A stretch of 64,000 nucleotides of DNA from Manis javanica (taxonomy: Eukaryota > Chordata > Mammalia > Pholidota > Manidae), in NCBI RefSeq assembly GCF_040802235.1, contig NC_133166.1, positions 114,218,991 through 114,282,990 on the forward strand. Direction: 5' to 3'. Within the stretch, counting starts at the first letter, position 1. Each line of letters begins with the position of its first letter. The notes under the pieces were generated by a model. That model saw only the letters and a program-made list of their open reading frames with translations, ran no database searches and was not told the origin of the DNA. Below are positions 24,601 to 37,200 of the stretch, piece by piece. The position numbers were made by a program, and so were the translations under genes.

Positions 24601-24670
24601 GTCACCAGGGCAACCTGTTGTCCATCATAATGGACCTACGTCAGCAGGGCGGGGTGAAGGTGCATAAGTA
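24601..24670 (+). promoter_or_regulatory. ANTXRL: Copy B core promoter: RFX X-box, CRE-like, GC box, TATA-like
   Basis: In order: GTCACCAGGGCAAC (24601-24614), fitting the RFX X-box consensus GTNRCC-N(1-3)-RGYAAC; TACGTCA (24637-24643), a CRE-like site; GGGCGGGG (24647-24654), a GC box; CATAAGTA (24663-24670), TATA-like. The first downstream ATG is the exon 1 start at 24909, giving an ATG-free leader of about 210 bases. RFX plus CREM-type sites are typical of spermatid and ciliary promoters; testis expression is inference. Confidence 0.62.
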
Positions 24671-24908
24671 GCGGGGCCATCACCCCACAGCCCACCACTT
24701 GCTACTTGGACCCACAGGGCAGGTATCAGGTGGCTGCTGGCAGGTGCAAGGTATACTGATCAGAGCGTGAGTAGCGCTGAGGTCGGGAGTGCCGAGGACC
24801 CTGAGCACGCGAGGAAGCAGAGGAGGTGTTGGCCTGAGGTGGCCTGCAGTTTACGGGGCCCGCCTGGGCCCCCAGGGACTGGGCCGAGGCAAGAACAGCG
24901 GCCCCAGG

Positions 24909-25093
24909 ATGCGGGGCCCCATGCTGGTGGTCTTCCTGCTGCTGCTGCCGCCATCTCCGCTCCCGACCACCAGGAGCACCCTCCGCTACCCCACCCAGGA
25001 CCAAGGTCACGACCCCAGCTCCAGGCTCCAGGAGAGCCCAGCAGTTGGGGAATCCTGCTGGAGCACTTACGACGTGTACTTCGTCCTAGACTC
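24909..25093 (+). CDS. ANTXRL: Copy B exon 1: signal peptide and start of VWA domain
   Basis: The ATG at 24909 is the first in the predicted transcript and is followed by a Leu/Val/Phe-rich stretch (residues 5-13) and a Pro-rich end, a typical signal peptide. The exon ends with Glu48-Ser-Cys50-Trp and the first VWA strand up to Asp61, the first MIDAS residue. The GTGAGT donor splits the codon of Ser62. Confidence 0.85.
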
Positions 25094-26194
25094 GTGAGTG
25101 GCCCACCTGCTCTAGTCGCTGCCATAGAACAGTGCTGTCCCTGGGGTCAGTAGGGGGCCCCAGGCTCTGAGAGAGGGAAGCAGGGACTGTCCGGTCACAT
25201 TCAAGGAACAGACTCTCTGCGGACTCCCTGGGGCAGAAAGAATGCCCCAGGCATTTGTTCCCTGGGACTTTCCTCTTGAAAAGGATTGAAGGCCACCATG
25301 TGGTTTCTAGAGGACTCAGTCCCTCCAACCACATGGCCCAGATCTGTGGCCTGCATGCCCCTTAATCAGCAGGCGGGGAAATTGCTGTGCTGGGATTGGG
25401 GTTCCTGGGGTTCCTGCGTCTCTGTGTCTCCTGCTGCTTTGGGGTTCCATGTGTGCGTGATCTTTCTGTCCCTCTCTGTATAAAAGGTGGTGGTCACTTC
25501 AGTCTCCACTCTTCTTCAGGGTGAAAGACTCTGTGTGTAAGTGTAGATCTGGTGGAGAAGGTGACTTCAGGCTCTCTCTACTCCACCATTTACCCAGAAT
25601 CCTGTTTCACTGGCTCTTGTTACCATTTTTGGCTTAAAGCCTATTTTATCTGATTTAACTATGGCTGATTTCTTCTGATTTCCGCTTGCATAGAATTTCT
25701 TCTATCACTTCACTTTTAACCGACATATATCTTTAGAACTGAATGAGTCTTTTGTAAGCAGCAAATATTTGGGTTTTATTATGTGCTCAGCCACCCGGTG
25801 CCACACACATTTAGAGTGATGCTTGGTGTGTAAGGCCTGGCTGTATCATCTTATTGTTTGCTTTCTGCTCCTCTTATATTTTCTTGTTTCTTTTTCCCTC
25901 GGTTTCTGCCTACCTTTGTAGATTGTTTTCCATGGAAGTATAGTGTTTCCAGTTTAAGCCTCTGTTTGGTCAGTGTTTCTTTGTGGAAACTAAGGCTTAG
26001 AGCTTCCAAGTCTGTCTTTTTCACACATCATGCCACTAGTTTGTCTGTAATTTCATTTTTAAATTTATCAAGGAAATGCTTGAACATAAATTTAAGATAG
26101 AACACATTAGAAATGCGCGCACACACACACACACGCACGCACACACACGCACATGCACACACACACACACGCACGCACACACACGCACGCACAC

Positions 26195-26226
<32 letters not shown>

Positions 26227-29200
26227 CTTGAGGCTCTTGCCCACACCACCCCCTTCTGATCCTCCTCTTCAGAGACAGCCATTTGCAAGTATTCCAGATT
26301 TTATTTTTTTGACATTGTGACCATGTATCTAATAACGTGTTTATACACTACAGCATGTTTATACTTTATGCTGTTTCTTGCTGCTTGAGGTTACATATTC
26401 TCTGTGATCTCCTTACTGGGGAAGAAGAGAATTTAGCTTTGTTACATCTCAGCTCCCTTATATGATTCTGCTCTGTACTTCCACTCTCCCAGAAGAGTTA
26501 TATCACCAGGATGTTTTGGCCTCGAGGTTTAATTGTGGAGCTGCCTATTGATGCCCGTGTCTCCATTCTCATTTAGGAGGGGGGCGCTGAATCGTGGCTG
26601 GAGCCCTGAGTGCCAGAAGCCCACGCGTCTGCCCTGTTCCCTACTGCCTCCTTGCTGGGGAACGTAGGGCCCTGTGGCTGCCTGTGAGCTCTCACATTCT
26701 TGTGTTATAGAATCTGGAGGCTTTACCGACCAATGCATCCCTCCTCATTTCCTAACATTCCCAGGTAGCAGGATCAACCACCCGTGTTTGCCACCAAAGC
26801 CCCTCATCCGAGAAGTCCCCTGTCCCCTCCCACGAAGGGCAGATTGGTCAGTGGCTGCCACTCACATTGAATGAAGTCACCACGAGGGTAACCCAGTGAT
26901 TTCTCTCCCGGTGCTGTGGTGGCTTCAGCTATTTCAGGAGCTGGGGGCCCTCACGGAGGAGCCTGCTAAGGGCCTGTGGAAGGCAGGGAAGGCAGCAACT
27001 CTGCTCACATGATACATGCACCTCCGTCTCTGACTCACGTCTTCTTCTTTTTCAGATCACGCAGTGTAGTCAACTGGATGTACATACAGAGCATTCTGAA
27101 GGATTTGGTGAACAGATTTAAAAAGTACGGCTTTTCAGCTCTGTGTTGCAGGGCGTTTTCCTCTCTGAGTGCCTTGCTGTTTAGATGCAGTGGACCCGGG
27201 CCTGCCTCAGGTCGCAAAGCTCAGGGCAGTGTTCTGAACAGGAGAGAAGGACAGATCACACTTGTTTCCTAAGATCTCTGCAGCCCTGCGTGGCTCCTTC
27301 CTGGGGGTCTGTCCTTGTTTTCAGGGGCACATCTTCCCTGGAGGCCCTCACAGATTAGGAAATATGAATGGCTGAGGAGGGAGCATAATTTCTTTGAGGC
27401 GAGGGGGAGGGAGGTGGGGAAGATCGTCCAGGGAGGAGGAGAAGGGAAAGGACCAAGAATCTGTCAGGAGGGGAGAGGGGCGGCCAGCGAGGGAGGCCCT
27501 CGTGAAGAGCAGGTAGCTGCCTGTCTCCTGTGCACGCAGCAGCCCTGTGCGCGTGTGTGTGAGTGAGAGAGAGAGAGAGGCAGAGAGGGAAACAGACTTC
27601 CGGGCTTTGGGTCCGCAGGGCGCTCTGCCGCACTCTGACAGGAGGGCTGCGCGCCTGCCGGGCCTCATGATCCTTCACTAAAGTGATGAGAACTTGTGGA
27701 GTCCAGGAAATGGGCTCCACACTAAGAGACAGAACGGAGAGCAGGGAACTTGGGGGGCGCCCCCTGCCTGTTGCACATCAGCATCACTTTCACCCTGTGT
27801 GTATAGTTGCTCACAAGTCCATGTTTCCTCCCAAGCCCTGAACAGCGCATGTCATTCATTACATACTCGACGCAAGGCCACGTCAATATGCAGCTGACCT
27901 CGGACAGGTAAGTGTTTCATTGATCCCCTAGAGCAGACCCAGCGATCAGGCCACAGGGAGGGCCAGGGAGCAGAGGGGGCCCCTGAGCCACACCGAGGAG
28001 CGCACGGGTGTGAAGGCACGGTGTCCTGGGCCCTCCCCTCTCTGCCCACCCTGACCTTCAGCCCTGGCCACGGGGGCCCCGCTGCCCCCTGTGCACTGGC
28101 CCTGGCCGGACCCTGTGCTGGTAGGCAGACTCTTCCCCTCCGAGCCCAGCCCTCCGTGCTCTACCCTTTCCCTAGAGCAGGCCGACTGCGAAGATTCCCA
28201 GATCAGGTGGAGCAGATGTGGGGGCCTCTAGGGACACAGCCTGGCACCTGCGGTTGTGTGTCACTTTCTGCCCCGGGCCACTGGGGAAGAGGGGACAGTC
28301 AGAACCAGGGACGAAGGGATGGTATCACCCAAGTGTGGGTGCTGCAGTGGAGGGGAGCGTGTTCCCCCCGAGTCTGGTGAGGGGAGCCCAGGAGTGGGTC
28401 CTGAACACCAGGCTGGGGCAGGGTGCTGGAGGAAGGCCCCGTGGGCCTGCATCCCAGGAGGGTCTAGGCGGGAGGCGGGAGGGGATGGAGCTTCTGAGTA
28501 GCAGGGAGGTTCAGATTCTCATGGAGGAAAATGGCTGGGAGTGGGAGGAGCAGCAGACGGCCCGAGGACCCTGCACTGGAGGGGCCCAGGGCCCGTGGAC
28601 AGGAGGGGCCACGGTGACCTTCCCAAGCTCTGCCTTAAGGGTGGGAGAACAGTGTGCCCTCACCAGGGCCCCCGGGGGGCGGTCGTGCTGCCAGTCACAC
28701 TGTGATGGAATCACACTTGGCATCTCCCCATACTCACCGGGGGCAGTCAGGGTGTATCCCGGGGTGAGGTCCCCAGTTCTGCACGGCTTAGACAGAGCTG
28801 AGCGCAGAGAGCCCAGGCCACACCTATGGGGCTAGACAGACGCGTGCCCTCCCCACCCCACTCACCGGATACGGGACTGGGACGGTGGGAACCAGGCCAG
28901 CCAATGCCAAAGGCACGGGGCAGAGGGCCGGGCCAGGGCTGCTTGACGTGGCCCTCACCCGTCCCGGCAGGGCTGCTCGTGCAGACGGACAAGGGCAGCC
29001 TGGGGCCGCTTGTAAGAGGCAACCCCTCATTCCATCTCCCACCTGCTCTGATTTTTTTTTTTCAGAAGTAAAATAAACACTGGTCTTGTCGATCTGTTGA
29101 ATGTCATACCTTCAGGAGCCATAAATATGCAGCACGGATTGAAAAGGGTACGGAATCTAGATTTCTGGGATGTGCCTCTGCTTTATGAGGTTGGCAGAGG

Positions 29201-31232
29201 GTCATCACTGGGTCGTCTCACTGTCCCCCCCCAACATCTTCCTTCCTTTTGCTGCAGGCGAATGAGCAGATGGAAAGAACACGTGCTGCAGGTAAGGGAG
29301 CTGCTTCCTCCTTCCTGGCGGTGGAGTCCCGGGAAAGAGCCAGGCCTGGGCCTTCCTGAGGCCGGGGCGGCCCTGCCCAGGCCGCGTCCTGGCGCTGACG
29401 CCGGGACCAGCTGCTTGCCCTCTCTGAGCGGCAGCCTCCCGCTCTGAGGGGTGGGGCTGAAAGCCACCCCGTGATGTTCCGCAGCACAGCCAGGGGTCAC
29501 GCGGACGACGCCATGGTTCCTAGGAAGTGGGGGGCGCTGGCCCTGGAGCCGGGCTGCATGAAGGAGAGAGGGGGAGACCCAGAGGGTCCTGGAGCGGCGG
29601 GGCCTCAGGGTGAGGAGGGAGCCCGCGCTTCCCCCTGCTGAGCAGGCGCTCCGCCCTGACTCCTTCTCCCTCCAGCTCCCGCCCTTGGGCTGAGGCTCCT
29701 GCTCTGGGTCTCCCGCAGTGTGAGCGACTGTGCCTGTCCCAGAAGCATCCTCACCTTGGCTGTAGGGTCTAGGGAAGCTGTGTGGCCCCGGGAGAGGCAC
29801 TGAGCCTGGGAGGGGGTCTACTGCTCACCTGCCTCTTACTCGAGCCCTGAGCCTGGGTGTGCAGGTGCCCGCGGGAGAGCTGTGGGTGAGGCCCAGAGCT
29901 GGAACGGGCCTGCGTGGCCGGGCGGGAGTCGCGCACAGTAGGGGTGCCCCCTCCTGTTTTTGCTCTCCTGGAAGGCTGGTGCTTGTCCTGTGAAATTGCT
30001 GGCGTTGCCTTTCAGGGCTAAGGTTGTGCCATCTGGGAGAAGTGACAGTTCTGTAGGAGGAACCCTAAGCTGGGCTCAGTCTCCTCATCTGCAAAGTGGG
30101 TCCTGGGCTGGAGGCCCTCCTTGTTGCATGATAAGCTGCAAAGCCTTCCAGGCATGTGGGTGGCAGGTGCTCAGGTCGGGGTGGCCTCTCCCCAGGAGGG
30201 TGAGGTGTGGGGAGCAGTGCACGGGTCCTGGAAGCCGGTGGCCGTTGCTCTCATTGACCCAGTCACGCCCTGCCTCTCCCGCAGGAGAGAGGGTCCCCAG
30301 CCTCATCATCGCGCTGACAGGTGGACCACTCCTACCAGAATCCTTTGCGGAGACAAAAGTTGAAGTGAGTTAAGCCCATTGTTACCAGACTTTGTGTCCA
30401 CATATTTGGACCAAATTTATTATACCCAACACTTCCTCTTTCTCAGGCTGAAAAATCCAGGCAGTTGGGGGCAACTCTGTATTTCGTGGGTGTGCAAGAT
30501 TCCCAGAAATACCAGGTAATTCTGAGGAGGGACTGAGGGGTCCCTTGGGAGCCTCGCTGGGGAAAGGTTCAAAGACGGTGCTCTCAGGGTCGCCCAGACG
30601 ATGGGCCTCCACCCACCAGGAGGTCCCTGGGGAGTACGGGGGGGCCTGTCCGCTTAGGCTGGGCCCAGGGAGTTGAAAGATGTGCAAGGTGGCCGTTCAG
30701 AATGAGTAGCAAGTGTTGTGTAAGACCTACACAGCAGAGGTGAGGGTGGAAGTGTTTTCCCTCCCCTGAGCGTGGGCTGCTGGAGGTGCCAGGGTGTAGC
30801 CCTCCGTGTCTGTGTCCTGGGATGGGGACCTCTGGGTCATCACCCCTGGCTGTGGGCCCAGGCTGTCTCCTCTCCCTTTTAGCTCCTGGAAATTGCTGGC
30901 AAAGCGGATCATGTGTTTGCAACGGACACTGGATACAGCGGACTGGAAGACATCATTGACCCCGTGAGTGAGGGGGCATGGAGGGGGCTGCACGCCGCGC
31001 CCCCGCCGTCCACGCCCGTGACCCTGCCACTCCTCTCTCTCTCTATTGCAGCTCATAGCCAGGTCTTGTGTAGAGATTACGTCTGTGGACTTCTCCTCTC
31101 TGTGCACTAGAGGTAATAACTGGGGTCGCTGTTGTAAACGCAGGAGTGTGTGTGTGTGTGTTTTGTGAATGTGCCATGTGTGTGGTGGGAGTGTTGTATG
31201 TGGTTCCAGTCTGTGTGGTGTGTATGAGCGCA

Positions 31233-31288
<56 letters not shown>

Positions 31289-34200
31289 CACGTGTGGTGT
31301 GAATGTGTATAATGTCACCGTTGCCTGGTCCCTACCTGCGCCCATTAGGGGGCACGTTGGGATTTCAGAGCAGAAACCCCTGGCTGGGTTTGCACCTATG
31401 GAGGGAACTAGGCTGGGGGTCTTTAATGGATGGACTTCATGGGTCATGGGAAGTGGGGAGAGGCACCTAAGGCTGCACCCAGCCCAGTCTCCCGGAAGTA
31501 CGCCATCAATGACCGAAAGGAGAAGATTTGGCCAGGGGATTGCCCAGATGTGGGTTCAGCTACAGCTGCACGCTCCAAAGGTTCATGGGAAATGTGTTGT
31601 GGGGGCGGCCTGCCATAGCTGTGATCTGAGGGAAATACCGCCGCCCTTCCCCACACAGACATCTGGATATTACTCTTGCAGGGAAAAAGACCGTCAAGGT
31701 TATTGGAAAAGGTTTGCAGGGCGTTCGCAACGATGACGTTGTCTGTCAGTTTCGCACTGGGAAGGAAATCATCCGTAAGCAGCTCCTCCTGTCCCCTGGT
31801 GACAGCTGTCCCCCAGCAAACCAGGGCCCATGCTGTTCATTCACTGTGCACACCCCAAAAACAAGCAGCACAGACGGTGGAAGGGGTCACTGACTGGGCG
31901 CCTGGACTCCTGCCGCTCGTGCCCAGGACTGAATCGATCCCCAGCACCATCATACCCCCGGGAGCAGCCTGTCCTGTAGCCCTGCTGGGGTTTTGGGTGG
32001 GGTGCGCCCTAAGAGATGCACCCCCGCCCTTTCCTGGGCTCTCCCTTCCCTTGGGAGGCAAGGACTCGAGTCCATGAGTCTGAGGGAGGGAAGTCGACGC
32101 AGCCCCAGGGCTCTGAGTCTCTGCCAGGTCTGCCAGGATGGTGTGTTCACTTGAGATTGAAAGATGATGCCATAAAAAACCCTAAAGGCTCCACTCCAAA
32201 ACTACTGGAACTAATATCTGAATTCAGCCAAGTCTCAGGATACAGAATTAGTACACAGAAATCTGTTGCATTCCTATACCCTAATGATGAACTAGCAGAA
32301 AGAGAAATCAGGAAAACAATTCCATTCACAAATGCATCAAAAAGAATAAAATACCTAGAAATGAACCTAACCAAGGAAGTGAAAGACACTCTTAAGAGAA
32401 ATTAGAGAGGACACTAATAAATGGGAATTCATCCCGTGCATGTAATACTGGTTTGAAAACTCCTTTCCAGTCGCTCGTGCCTGTCCAGGCCCCTCTGCGT
32501 GCTGGGCTGCCGTCCCATCCTCCTCCTCTCCGGACTGTGCACATCCAACGGGAAAGTCAGTTTGCACCGCTTTGGGTATTTTTGCCCATTTACTCCTAGC
32601 CTTTCCCCACCCAGACACCAATCCTTTCCCCTGACCATACTTAGCATTGAGTTTTCATTCTGAGCTCCAACGAAGGGGTAAGAATGTTCAGAAGGTCGCA
32701 GCTGATCTGACAGTCGGGTCAGCAGCACGGCACTAGGTGTGAGGCAGGTGCTCCCAGGCAGGCAGAGAACGGGAGCCGACATCTGCCAAGGGGCGAGCTC
32801 TGCTCGCCAAGGGCCACAGGAGGGGCGTCGGGGATGTGGGGACACGTCCATTGACATTATCTGCGTGTCACTTTCTTCCAGGAATGAAGGCTGTATCGGT
32901 GGAAGACACCTCCGTTACCTGCCCAGGACTGGAGATGAATAATCAGGGCCGGTAAGCGTAAAGCTCAGGGAATGTGGTCAGTTATGGGCACTATGGCGGG
33001 ACCAGCGTGCGTGATGCGTCCTCTGGAGGAGCTGCTCACACCAGTTCTGGGAGGGCTCAGGGCTTCCTCTGCACCCACCTGTGCGGGTGGTTCCCTGAGG
33101 GGCTGTGATCCCCTGTCACCCAGGCTCTGTCAAGGAGGGCAGGATGCAGGAGGTGCCGGGCCCCAGGGACGGTACCTGTGGCCCAGGCACCTTTCAGGGC
33201 CAAGCCAGCATGCTCTGTCATGGAAAAGAGTTTGGGAGGTGACACCAAACATCCCGCCTGGCCACTTGGCCCGTGGCCACGAGGGCATCTGGGCCCTGCA
33301 GGGCTCCTCACAGCCTGCTCAGCCTTCATTGCACAGGGGGCCTCATCTCCCCTGGGGTGGGCCCTCCTGCCCCGTGCTGCCCCCTACTCGGGGTCCTGAA
33401 GGCCCGCTGATCAGAGCCATTACAACAAGAACCACGGTCAGGTGCAGGTTGAGCCAAGCGCACGCACGGTGCCGTCTGGGCTGCGGGTCACCGTCTGCCC
33501 TTTCTGTGCTCTAGGGCCGTCTTCATCGATATCAGCCTGGATAATGGCCTCACCTTCATCGAGACGGATTTAGAGATCAGCTGGAGGACCTGCGTGACGT
33601 CCAGGGTGAGACTGCTGCCGCCCCCTGGGACTGTACTCTGTCCATCCCCGGACAGGGAGACACACTGGGAAGCCAAAGGCAGGAACAGTGTCCGGGGCAG
33701 GCCCAGCAAGTCACCTGGGCAGCACGTCACAGCCACGGCAGCCCCTGAGCCCTTCCCTGGGGAGTGGTGCCCCCACTCAGGCTTCAGAAGTGCCCTGGGG
33801 GTATCCCTGTGAAATTGTCTGCGGCCGTGCAGCTCCTCTGCCCTGTTGCAAGCCCAGGGTCCCTGAAGGCACATGGCACCCCGCACTTGGAGCTCCAAGC
33901 AGACTCTGGGACAGTGCTGAGAGCGGCCCTCTGACTCCCACCTTGCCGCCTTCCTGGCCTGGGTCTCCTGGTGGGGAGTTCAGAGCTCCCTCTGGGTCTG
34001 GCTTAGGTGGGGGGTGGAGGCTGGAGGCTGTGTGCAGGGAGCTAGAGTCCAGGCCCTCAAAACTGGGGTCCCAGACCCAGGAGCCCTGGAGGCTGGGACC
34101 CCCTGTGGCCCTGCGTAGTGGAGGTGAATTTCCACTGCACTGGTGCTCCGGCCCTGCTGTGGGTACAGCCCCTGCCCCCAAGCCTGGCTTCCGACAGCAC

Positions 34201-37200
34201 TGACACTCCTGGGCATGTCTGTTTATACTTATCCCTGGATGTCTGCTCCGGGCAGCAGACGGAACTGACCCACTTGCCCATTGGGGTCCCACCCGGTGAC
34301 AAGGGCCCTTCAACAGGCACATTGGGAGAAGAACTCAGGAGCCAACCGGTGTCTACTCCCAGCACAGTGGCTTCCCCCCAGCCCTGGCCTGGCCTCCCTT
34401 CTCCTCGGCCCCGCCTCCTTGGCACGGATTCCACCTCGCCCTGTCCCTCTCCCCCTTCCCTGAAGCATCGCACTTTGGTGACCGGTTCAGGCCTTGCAGC
34501 CCCTGACTGCACAGATGCAGTGGGCTTCTCCGTGACTATGAGTAAGAACAGGACAGAAGCCCCCATTCCCTACGGGCCTGCCCTGTACCAGGATGGGCTA
34601 TGAACCCTAAACCTCACAGGTGTCCCCTCACTCGCTCCTCCGGATGTGGAAGTGCAGCTCAGAGGGGCTGAGCAGCTCTGGGAAGGGGCCAGGGAGGGCC
34701 AGGCTATGGGGAGATAGACCCAGGGTGCTGCCCTGATGCTGTAGTCCCCCTTCATCCCGGCCCCAGGAGCCCCCCTGTACCCCCTGTGTGCCTTCACTGG
34801 GGGGCACCTCCCCAGGCCCCTGTGCTGTCAGCCCGGGCATGCAGTGGGCGCTGCCTGTGGCCCAGCACGGAGGACGCCGGACACCCTGGCAGGGTTCTGG
34901 GTCAGAGCCTCTGAGCAGGGTCTGTGGCGCAGGGTGCTTCAGGGGCCCTCAGGGCCCAGCCCCTGGCTCCTAGTCCCGCTGTGGCCTCTCAGAGTGGGGC
35001 AATCTGAGTGTAAGGGGGAAAGGTGGATTTGGAGGTGTGGGGTGGGATGCCAAGTGACGGGCACCACAGGAAGCTGCCCAGGTGCACGAGGACTTAGCAC
35101 GTGTGCTTTCCTCAGGAGGGGACCCCACCTGCCCTACTGGGTGCCACACCACCGCCTGCCCAACGAAGAGCCCTTCCAGATGGTGGGCCGGAAGACGCAG
35201 AGGATACTCAGCCAGATGGAGGGCCTCCCAGAGGGGTGTTCCTCAGTTTACACTCTCTCTACTGGGCTGTGCCCCTCCTGACGCTGCCCTTTTTCCTGGT
35301 GCTGTGCTGCTGCTGTATCTGGCGATGGCGCAGTAAAAGTGTGAGTGACCCCTGACTACACAGCCCTGTGGCCCAGGCACTCCCCAGCCAGCCCCCCAAA
35401 GTATGGGGACTCCTGGCTGCCCCGGGATTCCGCCTGTGGGAAGGTTCCCGTCAATTCTGAGGTCATCACCTGCGCACATGGAGCCTCAGAGCTGCCCTCC
35501 CATTCCTGGGCACACAGCCTGGCCTCTGAGGGGCTTTGTGCCTCAGGCTTGGCCCAGAGAGGGGACCTGTGAGCAGCCCTACCCCTGAGGAGAAGTGACC
35601 CCAGGCCCTGACTCAGGCTTCTGAAGGACCCACAGGGACAAAGGCCAGGGAGGGGCCTCTGCTGTGGATTGGAGGAAAGCACAGACCCTGCCTGGGCAGC
35701 GATGGCCCCAAAGGGAGGGCCAGGTGCCCCCCGATTGCTCTCCTCTGGGGCAGCTGTGCCTTTAAAAACACACATGGCCTCTGCCCATCTCTGGAGCCCT
35801 GTCCTTCCTTCCCAGTCACTACTCAGGACCCGGTCGTGCTGGGCGCCAGTCTGGGCAGGGAACAGAAGTGAAGTGGCCCCATTCCTGCCATGGCAGCTCC
35901 AGGACTGGTGTCTCGATGGGCCTTGGTCCCTGGGGTACTGGGGAAAAATGTCACCTTCATGGCATGTGGCCATTCTGCTGCCTAACCAGGGCAACAGCAG
36001 AGGGCAGAGGCGGGCCCCGGGTAGGGCGGGTGCAGAGGCCCGGCTAGCTGGGCTCCCAAGGGCAGGCGCGGGAGCACTGTGGGAGGAAGGACCCCGGGGG
36101 TGTGAGGGGGCAGCCCCAGCAAGATGCCGGAAGGCCTGAGGTCTGCACACTGGGGGCCTGAGGACAGGAAGCCAGGGTGCCGGGTGGACTTCCCTGAGGG
36201 CCGGGCACAGGGGCGGTTCAGGGTGTGCGGAGGAAGCGGGGAGGAGCAGGAAGGGAAGGGGAGGATCTCTTGTCTTCATAAGACATACAGGGTGCTGATG
36301 AAAACCCCCTGTTAGACGCCTGCAGCAGCACCAGGCATCCTAGGCTGAATGTCTGCCCGGGGACCCACGGGGAAGGGTGGGCTCAGTGCAGGCAGGTGGA
36401 GCCAGCCGGCCACAGACCCACATGCAGCGAGCCCTCAGGTGGACACCCAAGGCCCTGCTCTGTCCCTCTGCTGCAGAGCAGGCCCCCTCCTGTGTGCACG
36501 GCTGAGCCAGAGCCAGGCTTCTCTAAGGAGGGCTGCCCCGGGAACGAAGGCGAGGTGATAGAATTTCTTGCCCTTTTGGGGAGCAGCCTCATTTGCAAAC
36601 TAAGAGTTGCCGGGTTTGCACTAGGGCGGCTCTCTCCTAAGGGACACGGTGCTGCCCCTCGGTCCTTGAGTTCTCCCAGCAAACACTGGCGGAGTGGCCA
36701 GGAAGTGACAGGTGTAGGGCAACAGCCACAGTGTCCCTACCCCAGGAGCTGCCCGCCAAGAAGCAGACACTGTTTTCTCCTTCTAGAGCCCAGCCGCACT
36801 GGCCCAGAAGTGCCCCTCGGTCATTGGATCGTGCTGTAGGAATCCTGATAAAGAGAAGATGAAGGAACCAGAGGTGAGAAGGGCCCTAGACAGGTGCTGA
36901 TGCCCCAGGCTGGGCCGAGGGCGGCCAGGGGCAGGCGGCTCCTGCCCCACAGACACGGGCCCAGAAGGCCTGGCTTCTGTGGTGGTGAGGTTATGGGTGC
37001 TGGGCTTTGATCACCCGGCACCACAGTAAGGACACCATCCGGGCCCTAGAGGCCTGGGACAGAGAAAAGGCGTGAGGGCCCATATTCCCCACCCCCAGCT
37101 GGTCCCCGCCCCCGGGTCTCCCCTTATCACGGGCCCAGGCTTCTGGATGTGGGTGGCTGCCGACAGGTGCCCGTCCGCGGTGCTGGCAGAGCTTGTCGTC

